DNA from: Sagittula sp. P11
Lineage (GTDB): Bacteria > Pseudomonadota > Alphaproteobacteria > Rhodobacterales > Rhodobacteraceae
Length of the DNA stretch: 64,000 nucleotides
Direction: 5' to 3'
Assembly: GCF_002814095.1 (NCBI RefSeq)
Contig: NZ_CP021913.1
Coordinates: 2,514,001-2,578,000, forward strand
The notes under the pieces are model-generated. The model searched no databases and had not been told where the DNA came from. It saw only the letters and a program-made list of their open reading frames with translations. Numbering within the stretch: position 1 is the first letter of the stretch; every line of letters begins with the position of its first letter. The translations under genes were made by a program, and so were the position numbers. This document shows positions 1 to 7,186 of the stretch, piece after piece.

Positions 1-42
1 TCCTCGCCGGCACCGGGCGTACGGGGTGAACCCGGGGCACGC

Positions 43-534
43 TCAGTGCGCGCCGTTCCTTGCGGCGTGGCGAATGTCGCCTGTGTCCAGCACTGGGGAC
101 GCGTCCAGATCCTCCGCATCGAGCATGGCTGCAACGCGTTCGAGGGACGCCACGAGCATGGCCTGCTCCCAGTCGTCCATGGCCTCGAACTTGCGCACGA
201 AACGCTGCTGCAGGGGGTCGGGCGCCCGGTCGAGCGTCTTGTATCCCAGCGGCGTCACCTGGATGTTGGTCTGACGGCGGTCGGCGGCGGACTTCTCCCG
301 GACAACGAGCTCCTGCCGCACGAGCTTGTCGACAAGCGACGTCACCGTCGCCTGAGTTACCCTCATGCGTTGCGCGATCTCTGTCGCGGTGGCGGAACCG
401 TTCTCCGCGATGATCTGCAAGGCGCGGAACTGGGGCGCGGTGATACCTGCCACCTGCTTCAGTTCGCGACCGAACAGCTCTGTCGCGCGGAGAATCCTGC
501 GTAATGCGATCAACGACGTATCGATGCGATCCAT
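43..534 (-). CDS. ectR: MarR-family transcriptional regulator, EctR-like
   Basis: Winged-helix MarR-type repressor of about 163 residues, divergent from ectABC-ask, so most likely the ectoine regulator EctR. The recognition region lies around residues 50-75 (TATEIAQRMRVTQATVTSLV), followed by the wing with a DRRQ motif typical of MarR proteins. An ATG at 597 is possible, but the start at 534 is preferred: an AAAGGAGG ribosome binding site sits directly upstream, and the 21 extra residues would be read through the promoter and operator. Family assignment is firm; the EctR role rests on position and on a palindrome overlapping its own promoter. EctR proteins in methylotrophs and marine bacteria repress ect operons at low osmolarity (known of the family). 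Confidence 0.85.
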   Translation of the reverse strand: MDRIDTSLIALRRILRATELFGRELKQVAGITAPQFRALQIIAENGSATATEIAQRMRVTQATVTSLVDKLVRQELVVREKSAADRRQTNIQVTPLGYKTLDRAPDPLQQRFVRKFEAMDDWEQAMLVASLERVAAMLDAEDLDASPVLDTGDIRHAARNGAH

Positions 535-547
535 CGAACCTCCTTTG

Positions 548-560
548 TTAGACTGTCTAA
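548..560. promoter_or_regulatory. Putative EctR operator (13-bp palindrome)
   Basis: TTAGAC-T-GTCTAA is a perfect inverted repeat. It lies between the ectR ribosome binding site and the -10 element of the predicted ectR promoter, touching the -10, so a bound dimer would block transcription start. MarR proteins usually bind short palindromes in this position. Assignment to EctR is inference. Confidence 0.6.
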
Positions 561-588
561 ATATAAGGACGGCTAACCATTGCGTCAA
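560..588 (-). promoter_or_regulatory. Predicted sigma-70 promoter of ectR
   Basis: On the minus strand, TTGACG (583-588) and TATATT (560-565) are separated by exactly 17 bases, a near-consensus housekeeping promoter reading toward ectR. Its -10 abuts the TTAGAC-T-GTCTAA palindrome, which fits autorepression. Confidence 0.6.
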
Positions 589-708
589 GCAGGTCACAGG
601 TTAGCTTGTCGAAGGATGTGCCCTTAGCCATATAAAGGGCTTGTAAGCGCTTATAGCGGGGTTTTGCGCGAAACATGGCGCGAAACCGAAGAATATTTAC
701 TTTGCCTA

Positions 709-745
709 TTGAAGCAATGCCTAGCCCGCGCTATTTAGATTAACG
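709..745 (+). promoter_or_regulatory. Candidate ectA promoter resembling the ectR promoter
   Basis: TTGAAG (709-714), a 17-base spacer and TATTTA (732-737) precede ectA. The element parallels the ectR promoter on the opposite strand: both read TTGA-GCAATG, then TAGCC, then TAT with TTTAGA and a following TAAC. The -10 match to consensus is weak on its own; the resemblance to the ectR promoter is the main support. Confidence 0.4.
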
Positions 746-768
746 AAGCAAAATGGAGCAACCGATAC

Positions 769-1299
769 ATGCAACATCCGCGTGACCTTGCCCGGCAGGC
801 CTTGCCGACACTGCGCACCCCGGTATCCGAGGACGGCTCGGGCATCTGGGAGCTTGTGCGCGCCTGCAAGCCGCTCGATGAGAACTCGATGTATTGCAAC
901 CTTCTGCAGTGCGACCACTTTTCCGACACCTGCGTGGTGGCGGACAAGGGCGGTGAAGCTATTGGCTGGGTGTCTGCCTACATCCTCCCGAACGATCCCG
1001 AGACGCTGTTCGTCTGGCAGGTCGCCGTGTCCGAAAAGGCACGCGGCATGGGCCTTGGCGGCAAGATGCTGGCCGAGATCCTGAACCGTGACGTGTGTGC
1101 GGACGTGACCCGTCTGCAGACCACGATCACGAGCGACAACAAGGCGTCCTGGGGGCTTTTCCGCAAGTTCGCCCGCAACCAGGGTGGCAGCCTCAGCTCT
1201 GAGCCGCACTTCACCCGCGAAGATCACTTCGCAGGGCGCGCCGCGACCGAGAACATGGTGACCATCGAGTTGCCGAACCCGGTGGCGCAGGCCGCCTGA
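769..1299 (+). CDS. ectA: L-2,4-diaminobutyrate acetyltransferase
   Basis: GNAT-fold N-acetyltransferase, 176 residues, a usual EctA length. It transfers acetyl from acetyl-CoA to the gamma-amino group of L-2,4-diaminobutyrate, the second step of ectoine synthesis in the cytoplasm. The acetyl-CoA loop is visible as KARGMGLGGKM around residues 85-95, and the EctA signature of 'SMYCNLLQCDHF' type lies near residues 40-50. The start has a GGAG box about nine bases upstream. First gene of an ectA-ectB-ectC-ask run; the 169-base leader holds candidate promoter and repeat elements. Family and order leave little doubt. Confidence 0.96.
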   Translation: MQHPRDLARQALPTLRTPVSEDGSGIWELVRACKPLDENSMYCNLLQCDHFSDTCVVADKGGEAIGWVSAYILPNDPETLFVWQVAVSEKARGMGLGGKMLAEILNRDVCADVTRLQTTITSDNKASWGLFRKFARNQGGSLSSEPHFTREDHFAGRAATENMVTIELPNPVAQAA

Positions 1300-1352
1300 G
1301 GCGCAGACGCTCCAGAATTCCTGACATTCAAAGTTATCCGAGAGAGGTCGTA

Positions 1353-2642
1353 ATGACTACGCAACCGACAGAACTTAACGTGTTTGAACGACGCGAATCC
1401 GAAGCCCGCTCCTACTGCCGCGGCTTCAAGACCACCTTCACCAGCGCCAGCGGGTCGGAGATGACCGACGAATCCGGTCAGACCTACATCGATTTCCTGG
1501 CGGGCTGCTCCTCGCTGAACTACGGGCACAACGACCCGGACATGAAGGCAGCGCTGATCGAGCACCTGACCAACGACGGCATCGCCCACGGTCTGGACCT
1601 GCACACCAACACCAAGAAGGACTTCATCGAAGCCTTCGAGCGTCACATCCTCGAACCGCGCGGGATGGACCACAAGCTGATGTTCGTGGGCCCGACCGGC
1701 GCCAACGCCGTCGAGGCGGCGATGAAGATCGCCCGCAAGGTGACCGGCCGCACGAACGTGATTTCCTTCACCAACGGTTTCCACGGCGTGACGCTTGGCG
1801 CGCTGGCCGCGACCGGCAACAGCTACCACCGTGGCGGCGCCGGCATCGAGCTGAACGGCGTGACCCGGATGCCCTACGACGGCTACATGGGTGAAGGCAC
1901 CGACACCGCCGACATCCTCGAGACGATGCTCGAGGACAAGTCCTCCGGCATGGACGCGCCTGCCGCGATCATCGTGGAGCCCGTGCAGGGCGAGGGCGGC
2001 TTGAACGCCGCGCGCCCCGAGTGGCTGCGCCGCGTGGCGGAGCTTGCCAAGAAGCACGGCGCGCTGCTGATCGTCGACGACATCCAGGCGGGCTGCGGCC
2101 GGACCGGCGACTTCTTCGGCTTCGAAGAGGCAGGTCTCAAGCCGGACCTCGTCACCATGGCGAAATCCGTCTCGGGCTTCGGTCTGCCGATGGGCCTCGT
2201 GCTGGTGAAGCCGGAACATGACATCATGGGCCCGGCTGAGCACAACGGCACGTTCCGCGGCAACACCCATGCCTTCGTGACCGCCCGCGTGGCGATCGAG
2301 AAGTTCTGGGCCGACGATGCCTTTGCGAAGGACATCGCCCGCCGTGCCGACATCGTCGAGAAGGGCCTGAGCGCCCTGGCCGCGATGATCCCGGGCGCCT
2401 ACCTGAAAGGCCGTGGCATGATGCGCGGCGTGGACGTGGGTTCCGGCGAACTGGCGGCAGCCATTTGCGCCAAGGCCTTCGAGAACGGCCTTGTCATCGA
2501 AACATCCGGTCCGGAGGACGAGGTGGTCAAGGTGCTCGCACCGCTCACCACCCCCGACGAGACGCTGGGTAAGGGTCTGGCCATCGTGCTGGACGCCGCC
2601 CGCGAGATCGTCGAGCCCGGCCAGAAAATCGCAGCGGAGTAA
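1353..2642 (+). CDS. ectB: Diaminobutyrate-2-oxoglutarate transaminase
   Basis: Class III pyridoxal-phosphate aminotransferase of 429 residues that converts L-aspartate 4-semialdehyde and glutamate to L-2,4-diaminobutyrate, the first dedicated step of ectoine synthesis. The cofactor lysine is K271 in the motif [14 protein letters not shown]; the [12 protein letters not shown] segment upstream carries the aspartate that binds the pyridine nitrogen, and [11 protein letters not shown] lies in the phosphate-binding region. It lies 53 bases downstream of ectA behind a GAGAGAGG ribosome binding site and is followed after five bases by ectC, so it is part of the same transcript. Confidence 0.97.
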   Translation: MTTQPTELNVFERRESEARSYCRGFKTTFTSASGSEMTDESGQTYIDFLAGCSSLNYGHNDPDMKAALIEHLTNDGIAHGLDLHTNTKKDFIEAFERHILEPRGMDHKLMFVGPTGANAVEAAMKIARKVTGRTNVISFTNGFHGVTLGALAATGNSYHRGGAGIELNGVTRMPYDGYMGEGTDTADILETMLEDKSSGMDAPAAIIVEPVQGEGGLNAARPEWLRRVAELAKKHGALLIVDDIQAGCGRTGDFFGFEEAGLKPDLVTMAKSVSGFGLPMGLVLVKPEHDIMGPAEHNGTFRGNTHAFVTARVAIEKFWADDAFAKDIARRADIVEKGLSALAAMIPGAYLKGRGMMRGVDVGSGELAAAICAKAFENGLVIETSGPEDEVVKVLAPLTTPDETLGKGLAIVLDAAREIVEPGQKIAAE

Positions 2643-2647
2643 CAGAC

Positions 2648-3049
2648 ATGATCGTCAGAGACTTCAACGAGATCACCAAGAACGAACCCGACCGCGTCGT
2701 GTCGGATGCAAAGTGGACCTCCGTCCGCATGCTTCTGGCCGACGACAAGATGGGGTTCTCGTTCCACATCACCTTCCTTGAGGCCGGTTCCGAACACACG
2801 TTCGAATACAAGAACCACTTCGAGAGCGTCTATTGCATGCAGGGTTCGGGCTCGATCACCGACCTCGCCACCGGCGAAACGCACCCGATCAAGCCCGGCG
2901 TCATGTACGCGCTCGACAAGCACGACCGGCACGTCCTGCGCGCGGACGAGGAACTCGTCATGGCGTGCTGCTTCAATCCGCCCGTGACGGGCAACGAAGT
3001 GCACCGTGAGGATGGCTCCTACGCCGCGCCCGAACCTGCAGAGGCCTGA
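2648..3049 (+). CDS. ectC: L-ectoine synthase
   Basis: Small cupin-fold enzyme, 133 residues, that cyclises N-gamma-acetyl-diaminobutyrate to ectoine with loss of water. EctC features are visible: an N-terminal MIVRDFNEI start, the [20 protein letters not shown] region carrying the metal-binding glutamate/tyrosine positions, and a C-terminal [10 protein letters not shown] segment with the conserved histidine. Its stop is followed immediately by the aspartate kinase start, so translation is probably coupled. No ectD (ectoine hydroxylase) follows, so hydroxyectoine is not made from this locus. Confidence 0.97.
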   Translation: MIVRDFNEITKNEPDRVVSDAKWTSVRMLLADDKMGFSFHITFLEAGSEHTFEYKNHFESVYCMQGSGSITDLATGETHPIKPGVMYALDKHDRHVLRADEELVMACCFNPPVTGNEVHREDGSYAAPEPAEA

Positions 3050-4471
3050 ATGACCCATACTGTCGAAAAGATCGGCGGGACGTCCATGTCCCGCCTCGGC
3101 GAACTGCGCGACACGCTGTTCATCAAGAACGGCAAACCGGAATACGGCCGCATCTTCGTCGTTTCCGCGTTCGGCGGCATCACCAACATGCTGCTCGAGC
3201 ACAAGAAGACCGGTGAACAGGGCGTCTTTGCCAGCTTTGCGCAGGCGGATGACGACCACGGCTGGCACCGCGCAATGGACCGCGCCTCGACAGAGATGAT
3301 CGCGGCGCACTCCGAGGTGCTGACCCACGCGGGCGACGTCCAGCTTGCGACCCGCTTCGTGCAGGATCGCATGGAGGGCGCCCGGAGCTGCCTGGTGGAC
3401 CTTCAGCGGCTGTGCTCCTACGGGCACTTCCGCCTGAACGAGCACCTGCTGCAGATCCGCGAGCTGCTGTCGGGGCTGGGCGAGGCGCACTCCGCCTACG
3501 TCGCCGTCCTAATGTTGCAGCGCGCTGGCGTGAACGCCCGGCTGGTCGACCTGTCCGGCTGGCGTGACGAGGAGCATCTGAGCCTCGAGGATCGCCTGGC
3601 GAAGGGTATGGACGGCGTCGATCCGGCGACCGAGATGCCCATCGTCACCGGCTATGCCCAGTGCACCGAGGGCCTGATGCGCGAGTTCGACCGCGGCTAT
3701 TCCGAGGTGACGTTCTCTCGTCTGGCGGCACAGACCGCCGCGCGCGAGGCGATCATCCACAAGGAATTCCACCTGTCCTCTGCCGACCCGAAGGTGGTCG
3801 GTGCGGAGGTGGTGCGCAAGCTCGGCCACACCAACTACGACGTGGCGGACCAGATGGCGAACCTCGGGATGGAGGCAATCCACCCCTCGGCCGCCAAGAC
3901 GCTGCGCCGGGCCGGTGTACCGCTGCGCGTGACCAACGCGTTCGAGCCGGAAGATCCGGGCACCATCATCGACGACAAGCCGGCGGAAAGCGCCGCGGCG
4001 GAGATCGTGACGGGCCTTTCGGTCTTTGCGCTGGAAGTGTTCGAACAGGACATGGTCGGCGTGAAGGGCTACGACGCGACGATCCTCGACGCGCTGAAGC
4101 GCCATGACGTGTGGATCGTGTCGAAGGTGTCGAACGCCAACACGATCACCCACCACGTCCACGGCTCGCTGAAGGCGCTGCGCCGGGTCGAGAGCGACCT
4201 GAGCGACGTCTACCCGCAGGCCGACATTTCCCTGCGCAAATGCGCGCTGGTGTCGGTGATCGGCCGCGACCTGACCGGGCTGTCCGTGCTGACGCGTGGC
4301 ATGGCGGCGCTGGAAGAGGCGGGCATCGTTCCGCTTGGCGCCGCGCAGGGTCCGCGCAGTGTCGACGTGCAGTTCATCGTCGACCACTCGGAACTGTCGA
4401 ACGCGATCTGCAGCCTGCACGACGTGTTCTTTCCGCGAGAAGAAAAGGCCGGTGTCGCGCTCGTCGCGTGA
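3050..4471 (+). CDS. ask: Ectoine-cluster aspartate kinase (Ask_Ect)
   Basis: Aspartate kinase of 473 residues that phosphorylates L-aspartate, feeding aspartate semialdehyde into ectoine synthesis. The N-terminal KIGGTSMSR motif is the kinase variant of KxGGTS, and the last 130 residues or so look like paired ACT domains. Starting on the base after the ectC stop, it is the last gene of the operon. In many marine proteobacteria a dedicated aspartate kinase in the ect operon is thought to escape the feedback inhibition of the biosynthetic enzyme (established for the family; not visible here). Confidence 0.93.
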   Translation: MTHTVEKIGGTSMSRLGELRDTLFIKNGKPEYGRIFVVSAFGGITNMLLEHKKTGEQGVFASFAQADDDHGWHRAMDRASTEMIAAHSEVLTHAGDVQLATRFVQDRMEGARSCLVDLQRLCSYGHFRLNEHLLQIRELLSGLGEAHSAYVAVLMLQRAGVNARLVDLSGWRDEEHLSLEDRLAKGMDGVDPATEMPIVTGYAQCTEGLMREFDRGYSEVTFSRLAAQTAAREAIIHKEFHLSSADPKVVGAEVVRKLGHTNYDVADQMANLGMEAIHPSAAKTLRRAGVPLRVTNAFEPEDPGTIIDDKPAESAAAEIVTGLSVFALEVFEQDMVGVKGYDATILDALKRHDVWIVSKVSNANTITHHVHGSLKALRRVESDLSDVYPQADISLRKCALVSVIGRDLTGLSVLTRGMAALEEAGIVPLGAAQGPRSVDVQFIVDHSELSNAICSLHDVFFPREEKAGVALVA

Positions 4472-4499
4472 CGGCTGCGGCCTATAACCGAGTTCAACG

Positions 4500-4533
4500 A
4501 CGGGCCCTGCCGGCAACGGTGGGGCCCGTTTTT
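4500..4533 (+). terminator. Rho-independent terminator of ectABC-ask
   Basis: ACGGGCCC (4500-4507) pairs perfectly with GGGCCCGT (4522-4529) across a 14-base loop, and the final T runs into a five-T tract (4529-4533). It lies 29 bases after the ask stop. Confidence 0.88.
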
Positions 4534-4637
4534 CTGATGGTAGAGTAGTTCTTCGCGGATTCCCGCCTGGGCTGAAAACGTTGACGCATTCAAAATCCTG
4601 CATCAGGTTGGCAGGAATTCATAAAAGGTAATGCTGT

Positions 4638-5090
4638 ATGCACTTCTCGAAATTTACCGATTATGCTCTCAGGGTCTGCCTTTACCTGGGCGTCCACGAT
4701 GGGCGCGTGGTGCCGATCTCGGAAATCGCACGGGCGCACAACCTGTCGCAGAACAACCTGATGAAGGTTGTGAACATGCTGGTCGAGGGCAGCTACCTGA
4801 AAAGCACGCGGGGCCGTTCGGGCGGCGTTCAGCTTGCCCGGCCGGCGGAGGAGATCAGGGTCGGCGACGTGGCGCGCTACATGGAAGGCGATGCCAATAT
4901 GGTCGATTGTTCGACCTGCATCCTGCTCGGGTCCTGCGGGCTCGTGGGGGCGCTGGCCGAGGCCAAGATCCTGTTCTACCAGACCCTCAACCGGCACAGC
5001 ATCGCGGATGCGATTGCAGGTCATCCGAGGACAAGAGCCATCCTTATGGAGGCCGACAACCTGCCGGACCCGATATCCCGCGCGAGCTGA
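4638..5090 (+). CDS. nsrR: Rrf2-family Fe-S transcriptional regulator, NsrR-like
   Basis: Rrf2-type regulator of 150 residues. The N-terminal winged helix (MHFSKFTDYALRVCLYL) matches NsrR proteins, and three cluster-binding cysteines appear as DCSTCILLGSCGL around residues 92-102. NsrR proteins hold an Fe-S cluster that is destroyed by nitric oxide, releasing repression of NO-detoxifying or respiratory genes. A GTAATG with an AAAAGG box precedes the start. The gene converges on the oxidase operon, with only 37 bases between stops. Other Rrf2 members such as RirA or IscR are possible; the N-terminus favours NsrR. The target genes cannot be read from this window. Confidence 0.75.
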   Translation: MHFSKFTDYALRVCLYLGVHDGRVVPISEIARAHNLSQNNLMKVVNMLVEGSYLKSTRGRSGGVQLARPAEEIRVGDVARYMEGDANMVDCSTCILLGSCGLVGALAEAKILFYQTLNRHSIADAIAGHPRTRAILMEADNLPDPISRAS

Positions 5091-5127
5091 GCCTCGCCGC
5101 CGTGTGCCAGGATGCCAGGCGGGCCGC

Positions 5128-6231
5128 TCAGTTGCCCGCGCCGGTCCCGCCAGCCGTCAGCCCGGCGTAATAGGCGGCAAGGTCGGCGATGTCGCCGTCC
5201 GACAGGGGCTTTGCCGCCGCCTCCATGAGGTGGGCGCGGGGTGTCTCGGGCACCGGGCCGTCGCGGTACATCAGCAGCCAGTTGTACAGCCAGAAGCCGT
5301 CCTGCCCGGCGATCCGGGGCGTGTCGGCGCGGCGCGGCATTAACGGGTCGTCTCCGCCCTCGTGGCAGGAGGCACAGGACGCGATGTCGTCATGCTCGTC
5401 CCCCTTGCGGGCCAGTTCGGCGCCGCGCTCCGCATCGCCGAAGGGCAGGGGGCGGCCGCTCCAGTCGCCGTTCATCTCCGCGTACATGTCAGAGATACCG
5501 TCGATGTTGGCATCTGTCAGGATCGCGCCGAGCGGCTCCATGAAGCCGCTCTCGCGGCTGCCGTCGTGGTAGGCGTCCAGCACCAGCGTCAGCCATTCCC
5601 GCGACTGTCCCGCCAGTTTCGGCGCGGTGCCCTCGCGGCCCAGCCCGTCCTCGCCGTGGCAGCGGGCGCAGGCCATGTCCTTCGGAATCGCGCCGTAGAG
5701 GCCGGGGAAGCGGATGGCATCGCCTGCGTATGCGGTGCCGAGGGCCGCCTCCTCGTACGAGGCACGGTCGAAGTCGTCATACGCCCGCAGGAAGGCGGCG
5801 ATGGCCCAAGGTTCGACCTCGCGGCCCTCGCCGGGCCAGGAGGGCATGCCGGAGTATCGGATGCCGTGCCGCGCGATCCACCACAGTTCGCCGTCGGTGA
5901 AGTCGAGCCCGTCGAGCATCGGGGGCGCGGGCATCATCTCGGCCGGGATCGGGTTGCGCGCGATGCCGGGCGCGCCGTGGCAGGTGGCGCAGCCGGTGGC
6001 GAAGTGTCCGGCGCCAAGGCGGATCAGGCCGGGATCGTCGAGATCGACCTGGCGCGGCACCTCCTTGTCGCGGGACCGGATGGCCACGGCGTTGCGCATG
6101 TACTGGTGCAGGACCTCGCCCACGCCGGGCCAGTGCGGCGTCGACGCGGCGATAGTGTAGGGGGCGAGCCAGTAGAAGGCGTTGCCCAGCACGAAGAGCA
6201 GCACGGCGGCAAAGAGGACCAGGCGTTTCAT
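5128..6231 (-). CDS. Membrane-anchored triheme cytochrome c
   Basis: 367 residues with an N-terminal hydrophobic segment (MKRLVLFAAVLLFVLGNAFYW) acting as uncleaved anchor or signal, then three c-type heme sites: CATCH at 81-85, CARCH at 188-192 and CASCH at 286-290. The repeated cytochrome c domains suggest an electron carrier on the periplasmic side that feeds the oxidase encoded upstream. The start at 6231 has an AGGAG box and overlaps the ctaG stop by four bases (ATGA), so it is the last gene of the oxidase operon. The open frame extends upstream to 6759, but that part is out-of-frame read-through of ctaG. Distal methionine ligands were not assigned. Confidence 0.85.
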   Translation of the reverse strand: MKRLVLFAAVLLFVLGNAFYWLAPYTIAASTPHWPGVGEVLHQYMRNAVAIRSRDKEVPRQVDLDDPGLIRLGAGHFATGCATCHGAPGIARNPIPAEMMPAPPMLDGLDFTDGELWWIARHGIRYSGMPSWPGEGREVEPWAIAAFLRAYDDFDRASYEEAALGTAYAGDAIRFPGLYGAIPKDMACARCHGEDGLGREGTAPKLAGQSREWLTLVLDAYHDGSRESGFMEPLGAILTDANIDGISDMYAEMNGDWSGRPLPFGDAERGAELARKGDEHDDIASCASCHEGGDDPLMPRRADTPRIAGQDGFWLYNWLLMYRDGPVPETPRAHLMEAAAKPLSDGDIADLAAYYAGLTAGGTGAGN

Positions 6232-6803
6232 GCGGGTTCTCCTTCGTCGAGCGCGCGGCCCAGCCGGCTCAGTGCCGCCGCGAGGTAGAGCGCGCCGCCC
6301 AGCCCGGCCATCAGCACACCGGCGATCTGCTGTTCCTGCAGCGCGGTCAGGCCGAAGTACCCGGCGCAGATGTCGCCGTAGAGGTCGCGGGGGGCGAGGC
6401 CGATCAGGGCGCCCAGAAATGTCATGTGCATGGTCGTGGCCAGCAGCACCAGCGCGCCGCCGAACGGCCCGGCCTGCCGCACCGCACCCCAGAGCAGCAG
6501 CCCCGCGCCGAGGAAGCTGGCCTGTTCGAGGATGAGACCGGCGGTCTCCGTCCGGGCCCAGAGGTGCATGCCGGGCAGGTGCCACGTCCAGACCACGGCC
6601 ATGTCGATCACCGATCCGAGCGCGAGGGCGATCGGACCGGAGGGCAATGCGTCCGGCAGGCGGGGCGCCCAGAGCATCGGCACGACCGCGACCACGCCCA
6701 GGTGCAGGACCATGTGGACCATCATCGACCCGGTGGCGTAGGCGGGCAGCGCCAGCCAAAGCACGGCCAGCAGCACAAGCGCTATGGCGCGGCGCATCAG
6801 CAT
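6228..6803 (-). CDS. ctaG: Cytochrome c oxidase assembly protein, CtaG/caa3 type
   Basis: About 191 residues, integral membrane, with roughly five or six hydrophobic helices. The histidine-rich segments MMVHMVLHLGVV near the N-terminus, TWHLPGMHLW in the middle and TTMHMTFLGALIGL later resemble the CtaG_caa3 family that helps insert copper into caa3-type oxidases. The start may be ATG 6803 or ATG 6797; the latter coincides with the end of the upstream gene. Short overlaps with both neighbours show an operon with the oxidase subunits. It is the membrane CtaG of caa3 systems, not the Cox11-type CtaG. Confidence 0.75.
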   Translation of the reverse strand: MLMRRAIALVLLAVLWLALPAYATGSMMVHMVLHLGVVAVVPMLWAPRLPDALPSGPIALALGSVIDMAVVWTWHLPGMHLWARTETAGLILEQASFLGAGLLLWGAVRQAGPFGGALVLLATTMHMTFLGALIGLAPRDLYGDICAGYFGLTALQEQQIAGVLMAGLGGALYLAAALSRLGRALDEGEPA

Positions 6804-7186
6804 GTCGTCATCACCAGCCCGGGGATCACGGTAAAGCCCACGGCCACAGCGGAGAGGATGCACAGGAGGAGCGACACGTGCCCCATGAAGCGTTCGCGCG
6901 CCGGGCGTGAATCCTCGGTGATCTCCTCGAAGATGACGAAGGTGCCGCCGTAGCGGCGCACGGCGATCAGTGCCAGCAGGCCGATCAGCACGATGGAGGC
7001 CAGCCCCAGCGCGGCGATGATCCAGCGCACGTCGAGGAGCGAGCCTCCGATCTTGGCGCACCAGATGGCGGCGACCCAGTAGCTGATCAGGAAGTGTGCG
7101 GCCCAGATCGAGGGCGCGGCGACCATGATCCAGAGGGAGCCGTCGTCGATCAGTCGGGGGGCGGGGATCTTGCTCGGGCGCCTCAT
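6797..7186 (-). CDS. Four-helix membrane protein of the caa3 oxidase operon, function unknown
   Basis: 129 residues with four predicted membrane segments (around residues 20-40, 52-75, 100-115 and 112-128) and a charged loop (residues 78-97). Not recognised as a classical subunit IV. Its stop overlaps ctaG and its ATG overlaps the ctaD stop (ATGA), so it is made with the oxidase. By position it may be a small oxidase subunit or an assembly factor. The open frame that covers it extends much further upstream, but only this part is membrane-like and starts at a coupled ATG; the upstream extension is antiparallel shadow of the fused subunit gene. Confidence 0.7.
   Translation of the reverse strand: MRRPSKIPAPRLIDDGSLWIMVAAPSIWAAHFLISYWVAAIWCAKIGGSLLDVRWIIAALGLASIVLIGLLALIAVRRYGGTFVIFEEITEDSRPARERFMGHVSLLLCILSAVAVGFTVIPGLVMTTC

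Noticed and set aside
1-42. Possible gene fragment at the left edge
   Set aside because: Only 42 bases lie before the ectR stop; nothing can be assigned.
5128-6759. 543-codon reading of the triheme cytochrome gene starting at 6759
   Set aside because: Residues before 6231 are a frame-shifted reading of ctaG; the ATG at 6231 has a ribosome binding site and a membrane anchor.
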